Assembly: GCA_026710155.1 (NCBI GenBank)
Contig: JAPORQ010000081.1
Span: 23,610 to 87,609 of the forward strand
DNA length: 64,000 nt
Direction of reading: 5' to 3'
DNA from: Paracoccaceae bacterium
GTDB lineage: Bacteria > Pseudomonadota > Alphaproteobacteria > Rhodobacterales > Rhodobacteraceae
Shown one piece after another: positions 35,908 through 44,813 of the stretch. The notes beneath the pieces are model-generated. The model did not search any database. It was not told where the DNA came from and saw only the letters and a program-made list of their open reading frames with translations. Each line of letters opens with the position of its first letter. Position 1 is the stretch's first letter. A program made the position numbers and the translations under genes.

Positions 35908-36925
35908 CTAAAGATCCAGGCCAATTTCTCTTCCTGAATGGTCCATAAGTTTTTTTATGTCGGGGCTTCGATCCAGAATCATGGTTGCACCAGATACCGT
36001 GTGGGGATTGAATTTGCCCTCGGTCCATATTTCAACTCCATCGACGCAGGTGGTTGGATCCAAAACATTCCATGAAATTTCACTGGGCGGTTCATTGCCA
36101 CAAGTATGAAAATGCGATAATCTTGGATTACCAAAACAAGAACTGCACCAGACCATGGGATTAATCCTTGCATTTTCGTGATAGATATTACCTGGATGGA
36201 TACCTGCATGCCAAGAAAAAACCCTGTTCCTGTCCAACCCGTAACGCTCTGATACAAAGTCCAAATGGAAATTGGCCCTGTGTACATCTGACGTTTTCCC
36301 CTCAAATCTCACCAGGTGTTCTCCTTCAAACACAACAAACATGGTTTCTTCCAGCCAGAAACCCTGGCACGGCAATTTTTCCGGAAAAGCCTTTGATAGA
36401 AATGGGGTAACGGATGATACTGACATCACCCTCTTTCTCCATCATTCTATCACCAGGACCAGCAAAGTCGGTTCCCCTTTGACAGGTCACCCTAATTTCC
36501 TTGGCATTTGAAAAAACACCGTTCAGATGGAATTCCAGATGGCAGTATTTTTCGTAATTTGCATATCCGAAGCTTGATTCCAACCTTGAGGTCGTTGAGG
36601 CGCAATTCATAATTGTCTTTGAACAGTTTGGAAAATCCCGAAATCGCATTTGGACAACTAACCTGACGAAGAAGATAACTATGTCCGCCTCCTCCATTTG
36701 CAGCCTGATGGAAGGAGAAATTACTGGTGTTTCGGTTATGAAAGGAATTTCTATGAGTCCAGCGTCGGCACCCAGCTTGTCACAATATCTCTTGGCTTGA
36801 ACAACAGCGTTGAAATCACAAAAGCCATGCTTCTCTTCTTCGTGCACAATCAACACCCTGTTTTGACTGTCAATCCTGGCACATCTGACCAGAAGATTAT
36901 GCAAGCCTTTCTCAATTCCTTTCAT
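35908..36925 (-). pseudogene. M29 aminopeptidase / NicX-like protein, frameshifted
   Basis: Two overlapping frames join into one protein of about 335 residues. The first frame, from ATG 36925, gives LLVRCARIDSQNRVLIVHEE, LGADAGLIEIPF, an AREIRVTCQRGTDF-like strand and RYPISIKGFSGKIA. The second frame continues LEETMFVVFEGEHLV, FSWHAGIHPGNIY, FGNPRLSHFHTCG and WNVLDPTTCVDG. The shared family includes M29 aminopeptidases and 2,5-dihydroxypyridine dioxygenase (NicX). The change of frame lies somewhere between about 36340 and 36430. The conserved His/Glu metal region is in the second frame. A sequencing error would restore the gene; otherwise it is dead. It is divergent from the desaturase operon. 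Confidence 0.7.
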
Positions 36926-37097
36926 TTTGTTCTCGGCAAAACCTTGTCTCAATATATTCCCTGGATTGAAAACAAGTAAAAAAAACCAAATTATTTTGCA
37001 ATATAACTTTATTGCTTCAGTAGCAGAAAAAGGTACTTTTGGTATTTTGAATAGGTAGCTCAAACCAACAACTGTTCTCAAAGGAGGATTTACGGAA

Positions 37098-37118
37098 ATG
37101 GGAAAAATGAGTGGCTGA
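37098..37118 (+). promoter_or_regulatory. Leader mini-ORF with strong ribosome-binding site before the desaturase gene
   Basis: AAGGAGG at 37081-37087 is the strongest Shine-Dalgarno match nearby and points at ATG 37098. That ATG opens only six codons (M-G-K-M-S-G) before TGA 37116-37118, which overlaps the GTG start (37111) of the desaturase frame. Either a leader peptide feeds ribosomes to GTG by termination-reinitiation, or a one-base insertion has displaced the original N-terminus. Confidence 0.45.
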
Positions 37119-38076
37119 GGAAGTTTTAACACCAATTTCCCAGGCCATGAAAGATGGTGTTCTCACCCGCAAAGAGTTGAAGGAGTTGATGACCAGGTCA
37201 AATGGTCCGGGACTGTTTCACCTTCTCATCTTCATGCTTTGTTATTGTGTGACAGGCTTGCTTATCCTGTTGACGAAGGAAAGCCTTTGGATGATTCCGG
37301 CAATGTTTCTCCATGGAATTATTCTGGTCCATCATTTTTCACTTCAGCATGAATGCTGTCACTACACACCTTTCAAAACCAGATGGTTGAATGAAATAAT
37401 AGGTGCTTACTGTGGATTTGTCCTGGTCATTCCCAACAAGTTTTTCCGATACGAGCATTGCAATCATCACACCTATACTCAAATCCTCGGAAAGGATCCT
37501 GAACTAATCGAACTTCCGATCTCCCTGTGGAAATACCTCTGGTATGTGTCCTCAATCCCCTACTGGAAAGCCAAATTCAGCGAGTTGTTCAACCATACGC
37601 TGGGCAGAATCTCAGAGGTTGAGAAGGAATTCATTCCCACTGAGGAACGATCATCCGTGATATTGGAAGCCAGGCTGTATTCCCTCGGTTATGCAATAAT
37701 AATCCTGGCCAGCTGGTATGGTGATTGGTGGGGAGTAATATGGTACTGGTGGTTGCCAGTGTTTATTGGTGAACCCGTAATGAGGGCAATCAGAATGGCT
37801 GAACATGTTGGAAGACCCAATATTACCGACATGAAGCAGAATACACGTACAAGTCTTGTTTCATTTCCCATGCGGTTTTTGTGCTGGAACATGAATTATC
37901 ATGCAGAACATCATTATGCCTCATCTATTCCCTTTCATGCACTTCCGAAACTTCACAAGAAACTGGAGGGATTTGTTCATGTAGAACGCAGGGGGTACTG
38001 GGGAGCGCATTTTGATATCATTTCCCAAATCGTTGGGTTCAAGCCAAGATCCGATAAAATCAAAAACCAAAATTGA
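37111..38076 (+). CDS. Membrane fatty-acid-desaturase-like di-iron enzyme
   Basis: A 321-residue integral membrane oxygenase of the FA_desaturase family. Seen: three histidine boxes, HECCHY (H-x3-H), HCNHH and HAEHH, plus a further His in AEHVGRPN, all expected di-iron ligands. Four or more hydrophobic segments surround them. The GTG start directly follows an in-frame TGA; the next in-frame ATG is 37147. It is followed 2 bp later by a Rieske ferredoxin and then a Rieske oxygenase, so it may be an electron-dependent hydroxylase or desaturase acting on a small substrate rather than a lipid. The substrate is unknown. Confidence 0.82.
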   Translation: MAEEVLTPISQAMKDGVLTRKELKELMTRSNGPGLFHLLIFMLCYCVTGLLILLTKESLWMIPAMFLHGIILVHHFSLQHECCHYTPFKTRWLNEIIGAYCGFVLVIPNKFFRYEHCNHHTYTQILGKDPELIELPISLWKYLWYVSSIPYWKAKFSELFNHTLGRISEVEKEFIPTEERSSVILEARLYSLGYAIIILASWYGDWWGVIWYWWLPVFIGEPVMRAIRMAEHVGRPNITDMKQNTRTSLVSFPMRFLCWNMNYHAEHHYASSIPFHALPKLHKKLEGFVHVERRGYWGAHFDIISQIVGFKPRSDKIKNQN

Positions 38077-38078
38077 TC

Positions 38079-38393
38079 ATGAGGGTGAAACTCTGGCGGG
38101 ATCTGGTTCCTGTTTCTGAATTGGAAAAAAATGATGTGACCCCGGCCAAACATGGATCACTTGACTTGGCTGTGTACGATACGGTTGACGGCATTTTTGT
38201 CAGTTTGGCAAGATGTTCGCATCAGGGTGCCAACCTTTGCTATGGGTATTTTGATGGTAAAACGATTGAATGCCCCCTGCATCAAGGGCTTTTTGATGCC
38301 CGTACAGGTGAACCAAAGGCCAGCCCGGCCACAAGAAAACTGATCATGGTCGAAGCCAGGGTTCATAACGGTATGGTACAGATTCTAAGGTAG
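38079..38393 (+). CDS. Rieske [2Fe-2S] ferredoxin
   Basis: A 104-residue soluble Rieske protein. Seen: Cys-x-His in ARCSHQGANL and Cys-x2-His in ECPLHQGLFDARTGE, which bind the cluster. Length and the conserved CPLHQ-FD-TG pattern match ferredoxins that feed ring-hydroxylating oxygenases. ATG 38079 is chosen over TTG 38073. It starts 2 bp after the desaturase stop and is 47 bp before the Rieske oxygenase gene, so it could carry electrons to one or both enzymes. No matching reductase gene lies in this operon. Confidence 0.9.
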   Translation: MRVKLWRDLVPVSELEKNDVTPAKHGSLDLAVYDTVDGIFVSLARCSHQGANLCYGYFDGKTIECPLHQGLFDARTGEPKASPATRKLIMVEARVHNGMVQILR

Positions 38394-38440
38394 AATATAA
38401 TAATTGTATGAATTTTGCCAGAAATACATGAGGATATTTT

Positions 38441-39472
38441 ATGTTTCTGAAAAATGCATGGTATGTTGCCGGTTGGAGCAAGGACTTCACCAATGAGTTG
38501 AAGGCAGAAAGGTATCTTGACGAGAATATTGTGTTTTACCGAAGACAGGACGGAACTCCTGTTGCTTTGGAAAATGCCTGTCCTCACAGGAAACTACCTC
38601 TTTCCATGGGTAAAATTGTCAATGGCAACATCGAATGCGGATATCATGGATTAACCTTTGATGGTGCAGGCAAATGTGTCTTTGCACCAACCCAACCGGA
38701 TAGCATTCCCCCCAAGGCCAAGGTTAAATCCTATCCTGTAATCGATCGCTACAGATTGTTGTGGATTTGGATGGGCGATCCTGAACTGGCTGAACCTGAC
38801 AAAATCTTTTTTGTGGAAAATTATGACAATCCTGATTGGGGGTATACCGATGGTGGAGTGTTGGATATTGATTGTAATTATCTTTGGGTTGCTGATAACC
38901 TTTTGGATCCCAGCCATGTTGCCTGGGTACATGTAACGACATTTGCAGGCGCAGGTACCGAGGATCAACCACTGAAAGTTGAAAAAACGCCTCAAGGAGT
39001 CATCGTTCATAGGTGGATAAGCGGAAAGATGCCTTCTCCTTATTATGCCAAACTGGTTAAATTCAAAGGACCCTGTGACCGCCTGCAACATTACGAAATG
39101 TGCTTTCCGGCCATTGGTGTCAATAAATCAGTTTACACTCCAGTGGGAACAGGAGGTAAGGGAACCTCCCCAATCCCTGAGACACTCATTAATATTTCCT
39201 ACAATTTCATGACACCAATTAGTGAGAAAAAAACACGCTATTTCTGGTTTCAGCACCGCAATACCGAACCCCATAACAAGGAGGTATCAGAACAAATGAA
39301 CAAAGGTGCCTATTTTGCGTTCGAGGAAGATCGCGATATTTTGGTTGCCGTCCATGAGGGCATGGCCAACAAGACCACACCCAACATTGACCTTGGCTTG
39401 GACGCAGGAGCGAAACTGTTTCGTAGATCCCTGACAAAACTTATAGCAGAAGAACAGGACAAAACGAATTAA
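38441..39472 (+). CDS. Rieske non-heme iron oxygenase alpha subunit (VanA-like)
   Basis: A 343-residue mononuclear-iron oxygenase. Seen: Rieske ligands Cys47-x-His49 in CPHRKLPLSMG and Cys66-x2-His69 in CGYHGLTF, followed by the catalytic iron motif NLLDPSHVAWVH (Asp156, His159, His164). Length and SMGK/GYHGL pattern place it with vanillate/dicamba O-demethylase-type and related N- or O-demethylating monooxygenases rather than dioxygenases. Position beside sarcosine oxidase suggests N-demethylation of a betaine or methylamine as one hypothesis. An AGG-rich site precedes ATG 38441. Confidence 0.88.
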   Translation: MFLKNAWYVAGWSKDFTNELKAERYLDENIVFYRRQDGTPVALENACPHRKLPLSMGKIVNGNIECGYHGLTFDGAGKCVFAPTQPDSIPPKAKVKSYPVIDRYRLLWIWMGDPELAEPDKIFFVENYDNPDWGYTDGGVLDIDCNYLWVADNLLDPSHVAWVHVTTFAGAGTEDQPLKVEKTPQGVIVHRWISGKMPSPYYAKLVKFKGPCDRLQHYEMCFPAIGVNKSVYTPVGTGGKGTSPIPETLINISYNFMTPISEKKTRYFWFQHRNTEPHNKEVSEQMNKGAYFAFEEDRDILVAVHEGMANKTTPNIDLGLDAGAKLFRRSLTKLIAEEQDKTN

Positions 39473-39672
39473 AATTTTACCAGAAAACAGGTATTAAAGA
39501 GCAACATAAAATATCTAAAACACATCAACTGTATAAAGTTCTCGACTAATTAGTATTATACAAAAGTTAAAAATAAGAAAATTGTTTGAGGCAAGAGTAT
39601 TGAGCATATTCTGTTATATAATAGTCAATATTCAATATTATTTATTCAAGTATCCAAATTCTGAGGAGAATT

Positions 39673-40449
39673 ATGGCACAAGCATCTCAGATTGAATGGA
39701 CTGATGCTACTTGGAATCCAGTTACAGGTTGTACCAAAATAGGACCAGGATGTGAAAATTGTTATGCAGAGAGATTTGCAGAACGCTGGCGAGGTATTGA
39801 GGGACATCCTTATGAACAGGGATTCGACTTGCGTCTTTGGCCATCAAGACTAGGGATACCGTCTTCTTGGAAAAAATCCAGGATGATTTTTGTTAATTCA
39901 ATGAGCGATCTTTTTCACAAAAAAGTTAATCGTAATTTCATTGATCAGGTTTTTGATGTTATGGAGGAAGCCGATTGGCATATATACCAGATATTAACCA
40001 AGAGAAGTTCTCTAATGCGAAATTATCTTCAGAGGAGATATAACAGCACGGCAATTCCACCTCATATTTGGTTTGGAATTTCAGTAGAAAATTCTGATCA
40101 TAAGGGGCGTATTGAGCACTTGAGAAAAATAAATTCAGATGCCTTGTTTATATCATTTGAACCACTTCTGGGACCAATAGGTAAGGTCGACTTATCCCAT
40201 ATTGCATGGGTCATCGTCGGTGGTGAGAGTGGACCTAAGGCTCGACCAATGGCGCCCGAATGGGCAATAGAGATTAGAGACAAATGTAAACTGGAAGATA
40301 CAGCCTTTTTTTTCAAACAATGGGGTGGACCCAGGCCAAAATCTGGTGGTCGCCTACTCGAAGATGAAGAATGGAACGGGTTCCCGTGGGATATTGTACC
40401 TAAAGATATAATTAAATCAATGAAAAACACAAAAGGCAGATCAGATTGA
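39673..40449 (+). CDS. Phage Gp37/Gp68-like three-Cys-motif protein (DUF5131)
   Basis: A 258-residue protein of the family first noted in mycobacteriophages as Gp37/Gp68. Seen: IEWTDATWNPVTGCTKIGPG, with Cys20, Cys27 and Cys30 forming the three-Cys motif (C-x6-C-x2-C), which probably binds an Fe-S cluster; then FVNSMSDLFH, WHIYQILTKRSSLM, WFGISVENS and WVIVGGESGPKARPM, all family hallmarks. The fold resembles radical-SAM barrels. Function is unknown. The next gene is its recognised partner, TcmP. Base composition becomes AT-rich just upstream of it, consistent with acquisition. Confidence 0.92.
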   Translation: MAQASQIEWTDATWNPVTGCTKIGPGCENCYAERFAERWRGIEGHPYEQGFDLRLWPSRLGIPSSWKKSRMIFVNSMSDLFHKKVNRNFIDQVFDVMEEADWHIYQILTKRSSLMRNYLQRRYNSTAIPPHIWFGISVENSDHKGRIEHLRKINSDALFISFEPLLGPIGKVDLSHIAWVIVGGESGPKARPMAPEWAIEIRDKCKLEDTAFFFKQWGGPRPKSGGRLLEDEEWNGFPWDIVPKDIIKSMKNTKGRSD

Positions 40450-40655
40450 TACTACCAGAATGCAAATATCGTGAACAAAACTAAGTGGATTGTAAATTTT
40501 GAAAAGTTATTTTTTGAATTAGGTGACTTATGATCCTTTAGATTCAAAGTAATTTATGGTCAGAAAAATACTAAATCAATTCTAAACTGAACCTAGCCAA
40601 TCACTAAATATCTTTTTCAACTCCATAGTTTTGAAAAAATAGGAAAACATAAACG

Positions 40656-41495
40656 ATGATCAAAAGTAACAAAATGACCCCTTTAAAAGGCTTTGGAGGA
40701 AATTGGACAGAGACAAAATTAGATATTTTGGAAAAATACCTAAATAATTTTACAACTGCCCTAAAAAACCAATCTTTCGAACTTTGGTATATTGACGCCT
40801 TTGCAGGATATGGGGAAATAGAAATAAATGATAATGAAACAAAAAAATTTATTGAAGGATCAGTAAACAGAGCACTCAAGGCAACTGATAGACCCTTTGA
40901 CAATTTAATATTTATTGAAACTGATGAGTGTAAAGTTAATTCCTTAAAAAGAATAAAACGTAAAAATCCAAGCAGAAAAATTAATATTCAGCAATGTGAT
41001 GCAAATGATTACCTAAAAAAATTAGATATAAATACACAAAATATTAGAGGGGTTTTGTTTTTAGACCCATATGGTACACAGGTGGAATGGTCTACACTTG
41101 AAAGAATTGCACAATATGAATTTTTAGACACCTGGATATTATTCCCTGTTGCCACCTTACATAGGATGATGCCACGGATCATCAAGCAAAATTCACATAA
41201 GGAGAAATTAAATAAAGTTTTTGGAAGTAGCGTATGGGAGGATATCTATTCTTCTAGTCAAGATTTATTTGGAAATGATTTTAAACGGAGAGAAAAAGGA
41301 ACATTAGATCTCCTCAATTTATATAAAAAACAGTTAAAACAACTTTTTGGGTATCGTTTATTAAATTCTACAAAATCATTCTATACTTCTACAAATTCTC
41401 ATTATTTTGAGTTTATTTTTTGTACAGGAAGTAACCAACAACAAAGTATAAATATTTCTCACAAAATTGCTTCACACTTAATAAATAACATCTAG
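40656..41495 (+). CDS. tcmP: Three-Cys-motif partner protein TcmP
   Basis: A 279-residue protein of the family that regularly accompanies Gp37/Gp68-like proteins. Seen: FGGNWTETKLDILEKYLNNF at the N-terminus, WYIDAFAGYGEIE (a nucleotide- or SAM-binding loop), IFIETDE, and VLFLDPYGTQVEWSTLERIA, which resembles motif IV of Rossmann methyltransferases. The gene is strongly AT-rich with A-ending codons, unlike the flanking metabolic genes. A probable terminator follows at 41519. The pair's biochemical activity is not established. ATG 40656 is used; MIKSNKMTPLKGFGGNW allows ATG 40674 as an alternative. Confidence 0.9.
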   Translation: MIKSNKMTPLKGFGGNWTETKLDILEKYLNNFTTALKNQSFELWYIDAFAGYGEIEINDNETKKFIEGSVNRALKATDRPFDNLIFIETDECKVNSLKRIKRKNPSRKINIQQCDANDYLKKLDINTQNIRGVLFLDPYGTQVEWSTLERIAQYEFLDTWILFPVATLHRMMPRIIKQNSHKEKLNKVFGSSVWEDIYSSSQDLFGNDFKRREKGTLDLLNLYKKQLKQLFGYRLLNSTKSFYTSTNSHYFEFIFCTGSNQQQSINISHKIASHLINNI

Positions 41496-41518
41496 AATAT
41501 TGGCCATTATTCCAGAAA

Positions 41519-41570
41519 ACAAGTATTGCTAGGGTGAGGGATTATATACTTGTTCCCCTATTTTTCTTTT
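41519..41570 (+). terminator. Probable terminator after tcmP
   Basis: ACAAGTAT and ATACTTGT form an 8-bp stem (41519-41553), followed by a CCCC-TA-TTTTT-C-TTTT run. The loop is long (19 bases), so confidence is moderate. Confidence 0.45.
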
Positions 41571-41656
41571 CCTTGATTTTATTAGTACACATTAGAACCT
41601 TTGAACAATAATGATAATCTTTTGATCATAATTGCAACATTTATTGCGAGGGCAGT

Positions 41657-42477
41657 CTTAGAGTTTGTTCCATAAGTTTGGAAAGTTGAAAGCGGTCCTT
41701 TTCAAGGTTATGTACGATCCTCGATTTTATCCCTAAACATGGAGGAAAACCATGAACTACAACAAGGTCGCCTGAAAGAAATTCAGGTGGACAAACAATC
41801 ACATGCAATACAACCTGACTGATGGTAAATGGGAGTTGATTGCTTCATTGCCACCGGAACAGGTGCGTATGGGAAGGCCCCGCAAAACCGGTTTGCGGAG
41901 GATTGTCAATGCCATAAAATACCTTCTTGGCAACGGATGCCAGTGGCGTGCCCTTCCCGATACTATCCTCCTTTTTCCACGGTCCGGAACTATTTTCATT
42001 CCTAGTCGAAGTCCGGTGTACTGGCCCGCATATTGCAGCGTTTGCAGGAAGTTGCCCGGTGGGGATTGTGGTCCATCCTGCATCGGTACAGGACCGGGAT
42101 AGTATTCCTCGGAGTCTTGGCAGGAGCCCCTTCAACAACCCCGGAAGCACCATGATCTGGGCTGAAGGCGGATATGCCGGCCTCAAATTGGAAAAGGCCC
42201 TGAAGGAACTGGATATCAGTGCTGATCTTGAAATCGTCTAGAAAGTGAAGGAAAGCAAGGATTTCGAAGTCCTTCCCCGGCGTTGGGTTGTGTAACAAAC
42301 CTTTGCCTGGATGAGAAGATGCCATCGCCTGTCCAGGGATTATGAAAGAACCTTGGCAAGTTCACAAGGGTGGTTGACGCTGGCAACTTTCCGATTTCTG
42401 ATGCGCCGGATTGCATGTGTGGTAGAGGAAACAGGAATGGAATCAGTACAATCGTGACTTATGATTCAAACTCTTAG
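41657..42477 (+). mobile_element. IS5-family insertion sequence remnant
   Basis: Imperfect terminal inverted repeats, CTTAGAGTTTGTTCCATAAG at the left and its counterpart on the opposite strand at the right end (17 of 21 bases equal), bound an 821-bp element. Inside, 41803-42457 is a broken IS5-type transposase: LTDGKWELIASLPPEQ, GRPRKTGLRRIVNAIKYLL and GCQWRALP in one frame, PPFSTVRNYFH in another, then WAEGGYAGLKLEKAL and, after a TAG, KDFEVLPRRWVV and QTFAWMRRCHRLSRDYE. Frameshifts, stops and a deletion in the DDE region show it is inactive. Confidence 0.85.
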
Positions 42478-42566
42478 GGATATATCAATCATCATACTTG
42501 AATATGTTTAAATTCGGCAAACTCATTTGAATGATCTCGTTAAGTAAATGAAACTGCAAGGAATAG

Positions 42567-42980
42567 TTACTTTTGATTTACTACCATACAAACTAATCCG
42601 TAACTATTCAGGTATCCTGAGTAGCCTAAAAATAGGCACAATCGGAATCCCTCAATATATTTTTCTGCACAATCCTTATACATTTCTGTCTGTAAAAAGT
42701 CCAAAACCTTCAGGATATAGACAAAAAATCCAATGAAGTTCGATATATTGACAAGTTCTATACCTGAATAGTTACAACTTTTCTTTACCATGTAAATCAG
42801 CATATTTCCGTCCAGCAGGACATCAATCCTACTCCTGTCGATGAAGGTAAATTCGTAGACATAGCCAATTCTGTGGGAACAACCGATGGCCCGGGTCAAA
42901 AGGAAACCATGTTGTGAGGATTTTTCGAATGATAACCCTTCTTCTAGCAGGTAGCATGCCGGATGGGTTTTCAAACACAT
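42567..42980 (-). other. Possible gene fragment truncated by an inverted-repeat element
   Basis: The frame reads about 65 plausible residues from 42980 (CYLLEEGLSFEKSSQHGFLL, then DVLLDGNMLIYMVKKS) and then enters the repeat end at 42775, after which the sequence is hydrophobic and unconvincing. I do not recognise the first part. It may be the 5' remnant of an older gene cut by the repeat at 42600-42775, or chance. Confidence 0.25.
42600..42775. repeat. Small inverted-repeat element sharing ends with the 29.3-30.7 kb element
   Basis: GTAACTATTCAGGTAT at 42600-42615 is repeated exactly in inverted orientation at 42760-42775, bounding 176 bp. The same end (12 bases GTAACTATTCAG at 29348, and the variant GTAATTATTCAGGTAT ending at 30697) bounds the IS66-like remnant. 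This suggests an internally deleted, non-autonomous copy of the same element family. No clear target duplication was seen. Confidence 0.6.
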
Positions 42981-43073
42981 GCGATGCCTAGTCAGCCATA
43001 TTCATGATTGATGTTCGTTTTCATTATCCATCTTGCGATGAATGGATGTATTGGTAAAAAAAATTCAAAAACA

Positions 43074-44765
43074 TCAGGAATTCCCCAAGAATGAATTCAG
43101 CCGCTCGCTGATCAATTCACGTCGCTTGGCAAGAAATTCCTTGTAATTGTCACTTTCAAACAAATTCTTATCAATGGGAATGCATTGTACCTCAAAAGGC
43201 TCTTTTCCTTGTTTCGTGATGAAATCCGGGAAATAATCCTTGGGAGGTGTTGCCCCAATTTTCCTGTTTGTTTTTCCTCCTATGAATGCCAGATTAGCAA
43301 TATCATTCATATCCCTTGTGGTATAGCAGCCCTTCAGGTGTCTCTTGGGAAAAAGGTGATGAATTTCAAGACGATGTTGTGTACCACTATGGTCAAGGGC
43401 AATCTTTATTTTGGAATCCCAATCCTTAGCCCCTCCGTCCCTGAAGGCAAGGAACATTGTCTTGAAGAGGGCACTGTTCTGGTTTCTACCTTCGAGCTCC
43501 TCCGGCTCGATTACAAGACGACCAACTTGCTGGCGCAACTGGTCAAGAAGTTTTCCTGCTCCTCCACCTTCACGAATAATCGCCAGATCCTGATCTAGAA
43601 TGGTCACACTGGATCCCCTGGAATATCGTCCCTTGGCATTGGCAAGAAGCACCCACCTTGCCAAATCCTCTTCCCTAGAACCGGTTAGGTAATTGCATTG
43701 GTATCCAAAATAGGCCAAGGCAATTATCAGGTAAGGTGATGACAACAGGGCTGGACTTTCAATGCGCACATTGCTTTTGAGAAAGTTCAGAGCGTACTGC
43801 ATTCCCTTTACACTTTCGTCCCAAGCCTCTTCCAATTGTTGATGGTCAAGCCTGCCGACAGTTTCAAATCGTGAATAGCCTGTGGCAAATGCTATCAGGT
43901 TCCGGAGATATATGCCAAGATCAAGGTTGAACCCGTCTTGCTCACACTCATTCTGGAAGAACTGGAATTTTTCCAGTGAACCATGCCATTTTGATGAAAT
44001 TTGGGCTAGAGCCAGATCCGACCCGCGAAGCTTCACACCCAGTGAATTCACCCGGACGAATATTTCTGTAACCTCCTCATATGAAAGTGAACCTTCCAAT
44101 ACATCCAGGCGATAAACATACTTTTTTATATTGCGAAGTTGGGCTAACCGTTTGAAAAATTTTTCTGCCTTGGGATGTTCTAAATTTGAAATTCCCGCCT
44201 TCTTCAGGAATTTTAGATCACTATCTGTTTGAAATACATCTGAAACCTTGACCCAATTTGGAAGATTCTCCAGTTTCCTAGTTGATATTACAAAAGCCAT
44301 TTGCTCAATACGGGCTTGCAATTCGTCCTTGTTCGAATCTGTTTCGTCCTCAATACGGCTTTCCACTTCACTGTTGTTTTCGTTTACTTCGGTTACAACT
44401 GAAAGGTTGTCCGGGTGATCTAAATTGAAGAGGATTTCAATTGGTTTTTTCCTGCCCCGTACAATAACGGGTTCTCCACGAATGACCGCGGAAAGGGAAG
44501 TCAGCCGTTGCTGCCCATCCAGCAAAAGCCTATTGGTCAAGGATGAATTTTCCTGCTGTTCTATGGCAAGGCCCTGCCGGGGAACATCACTATTGGTTTC
44601 CCAAAGCAGAATCGTACCAGATGGATAACCTCGGTAAAGCGAGTCAAGGAGATCACGAACGCGGGTTGAAGTCCAGACATACCGGCGTTGCATTTCAGGA
44701 AGGCTGATATCACCCCCCTTGATCTTACCCACGAGTTCTTCAACTGTTGCTTCCTCTTTGGCCAT
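43074..44765 (-). CDS. DUF262 (GmrSD N-terminal-like) protein with C-terminal HNH-type nuclease domain
   Basis: A 563-residue protein. The N-terminal DUF262 region has LPEMQRRYVW (residues 22-31) and LLDGQQRLTSL, motifs of an NTP-binding fold shared with the GmrS half of the type IV enzyme GmrSD and with ParB-like proteins. The middle is helical. Near the C-terminus RLEIHHLFPKRHLKG with DIANLAFIGGKTNRKIG gives the His-x-Asn/His pattern of the DUF1524/HNH nuclease fold. Such proteins restrict modified phage DNA. It is the last of three genes with an ImmA/IrrE-like protease and a small membrane protein, next to mobile-element scars, so a defence role is likely but unproven. Confidence 0.82.
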   Translation of the reverse strand: MAKEEATVEELVGKIKGGDISLPEMQRRYVWTSTRVRDLLDSLYRGYPSGTILLWETNSDVPRQGLAIEQQENSSLTNRLLLDGQQRLTSLSAVIRGEPVIVRGRKKPIEILFNLDHPDNLSVVTEVNENNSEVESRIEDETDSNKDELQARIEQMAFVISTRKLENLPNWVKVSDVFQTDSDLKFLKKAGISNLEHPKAEKFFKRLAQLRNIKKYVYRLDVLEGSLSYEEVTEIFVRVNSLGVKLRGSDLALAQISSKWHGSLEKFQFFQNECEQDGFNLDLGIYLRNLIAFATGYSRFETVGRLDHQQLEEAWDESVKGMQYALNFLKSNVRIESPALLSSPYLIIALAYFGYQCNYLTGSREEDLARWVLLANAKGRYSRGSSVTILDQDLAIIREGGGAGKLLDQLRQQVGRLVIEPEELEGRNQNSALFKTMFLAFRDGGAKDWDSKIKIALDHSGTQHRLEIHHLFPKRHLKGCYTTRDMNDIANLAFIGGKTNRKIGATPPKDYFPDFITKQGKEPFEVQCIPIDKNLFESDNYKEFLAKRRELISERLNSFLGNS

Positions 44766-44813
44766 AAACTTGTATTCCAGAATTTTTTCCTGCCCTTAAT
44801 GGCATCAAGCCAA

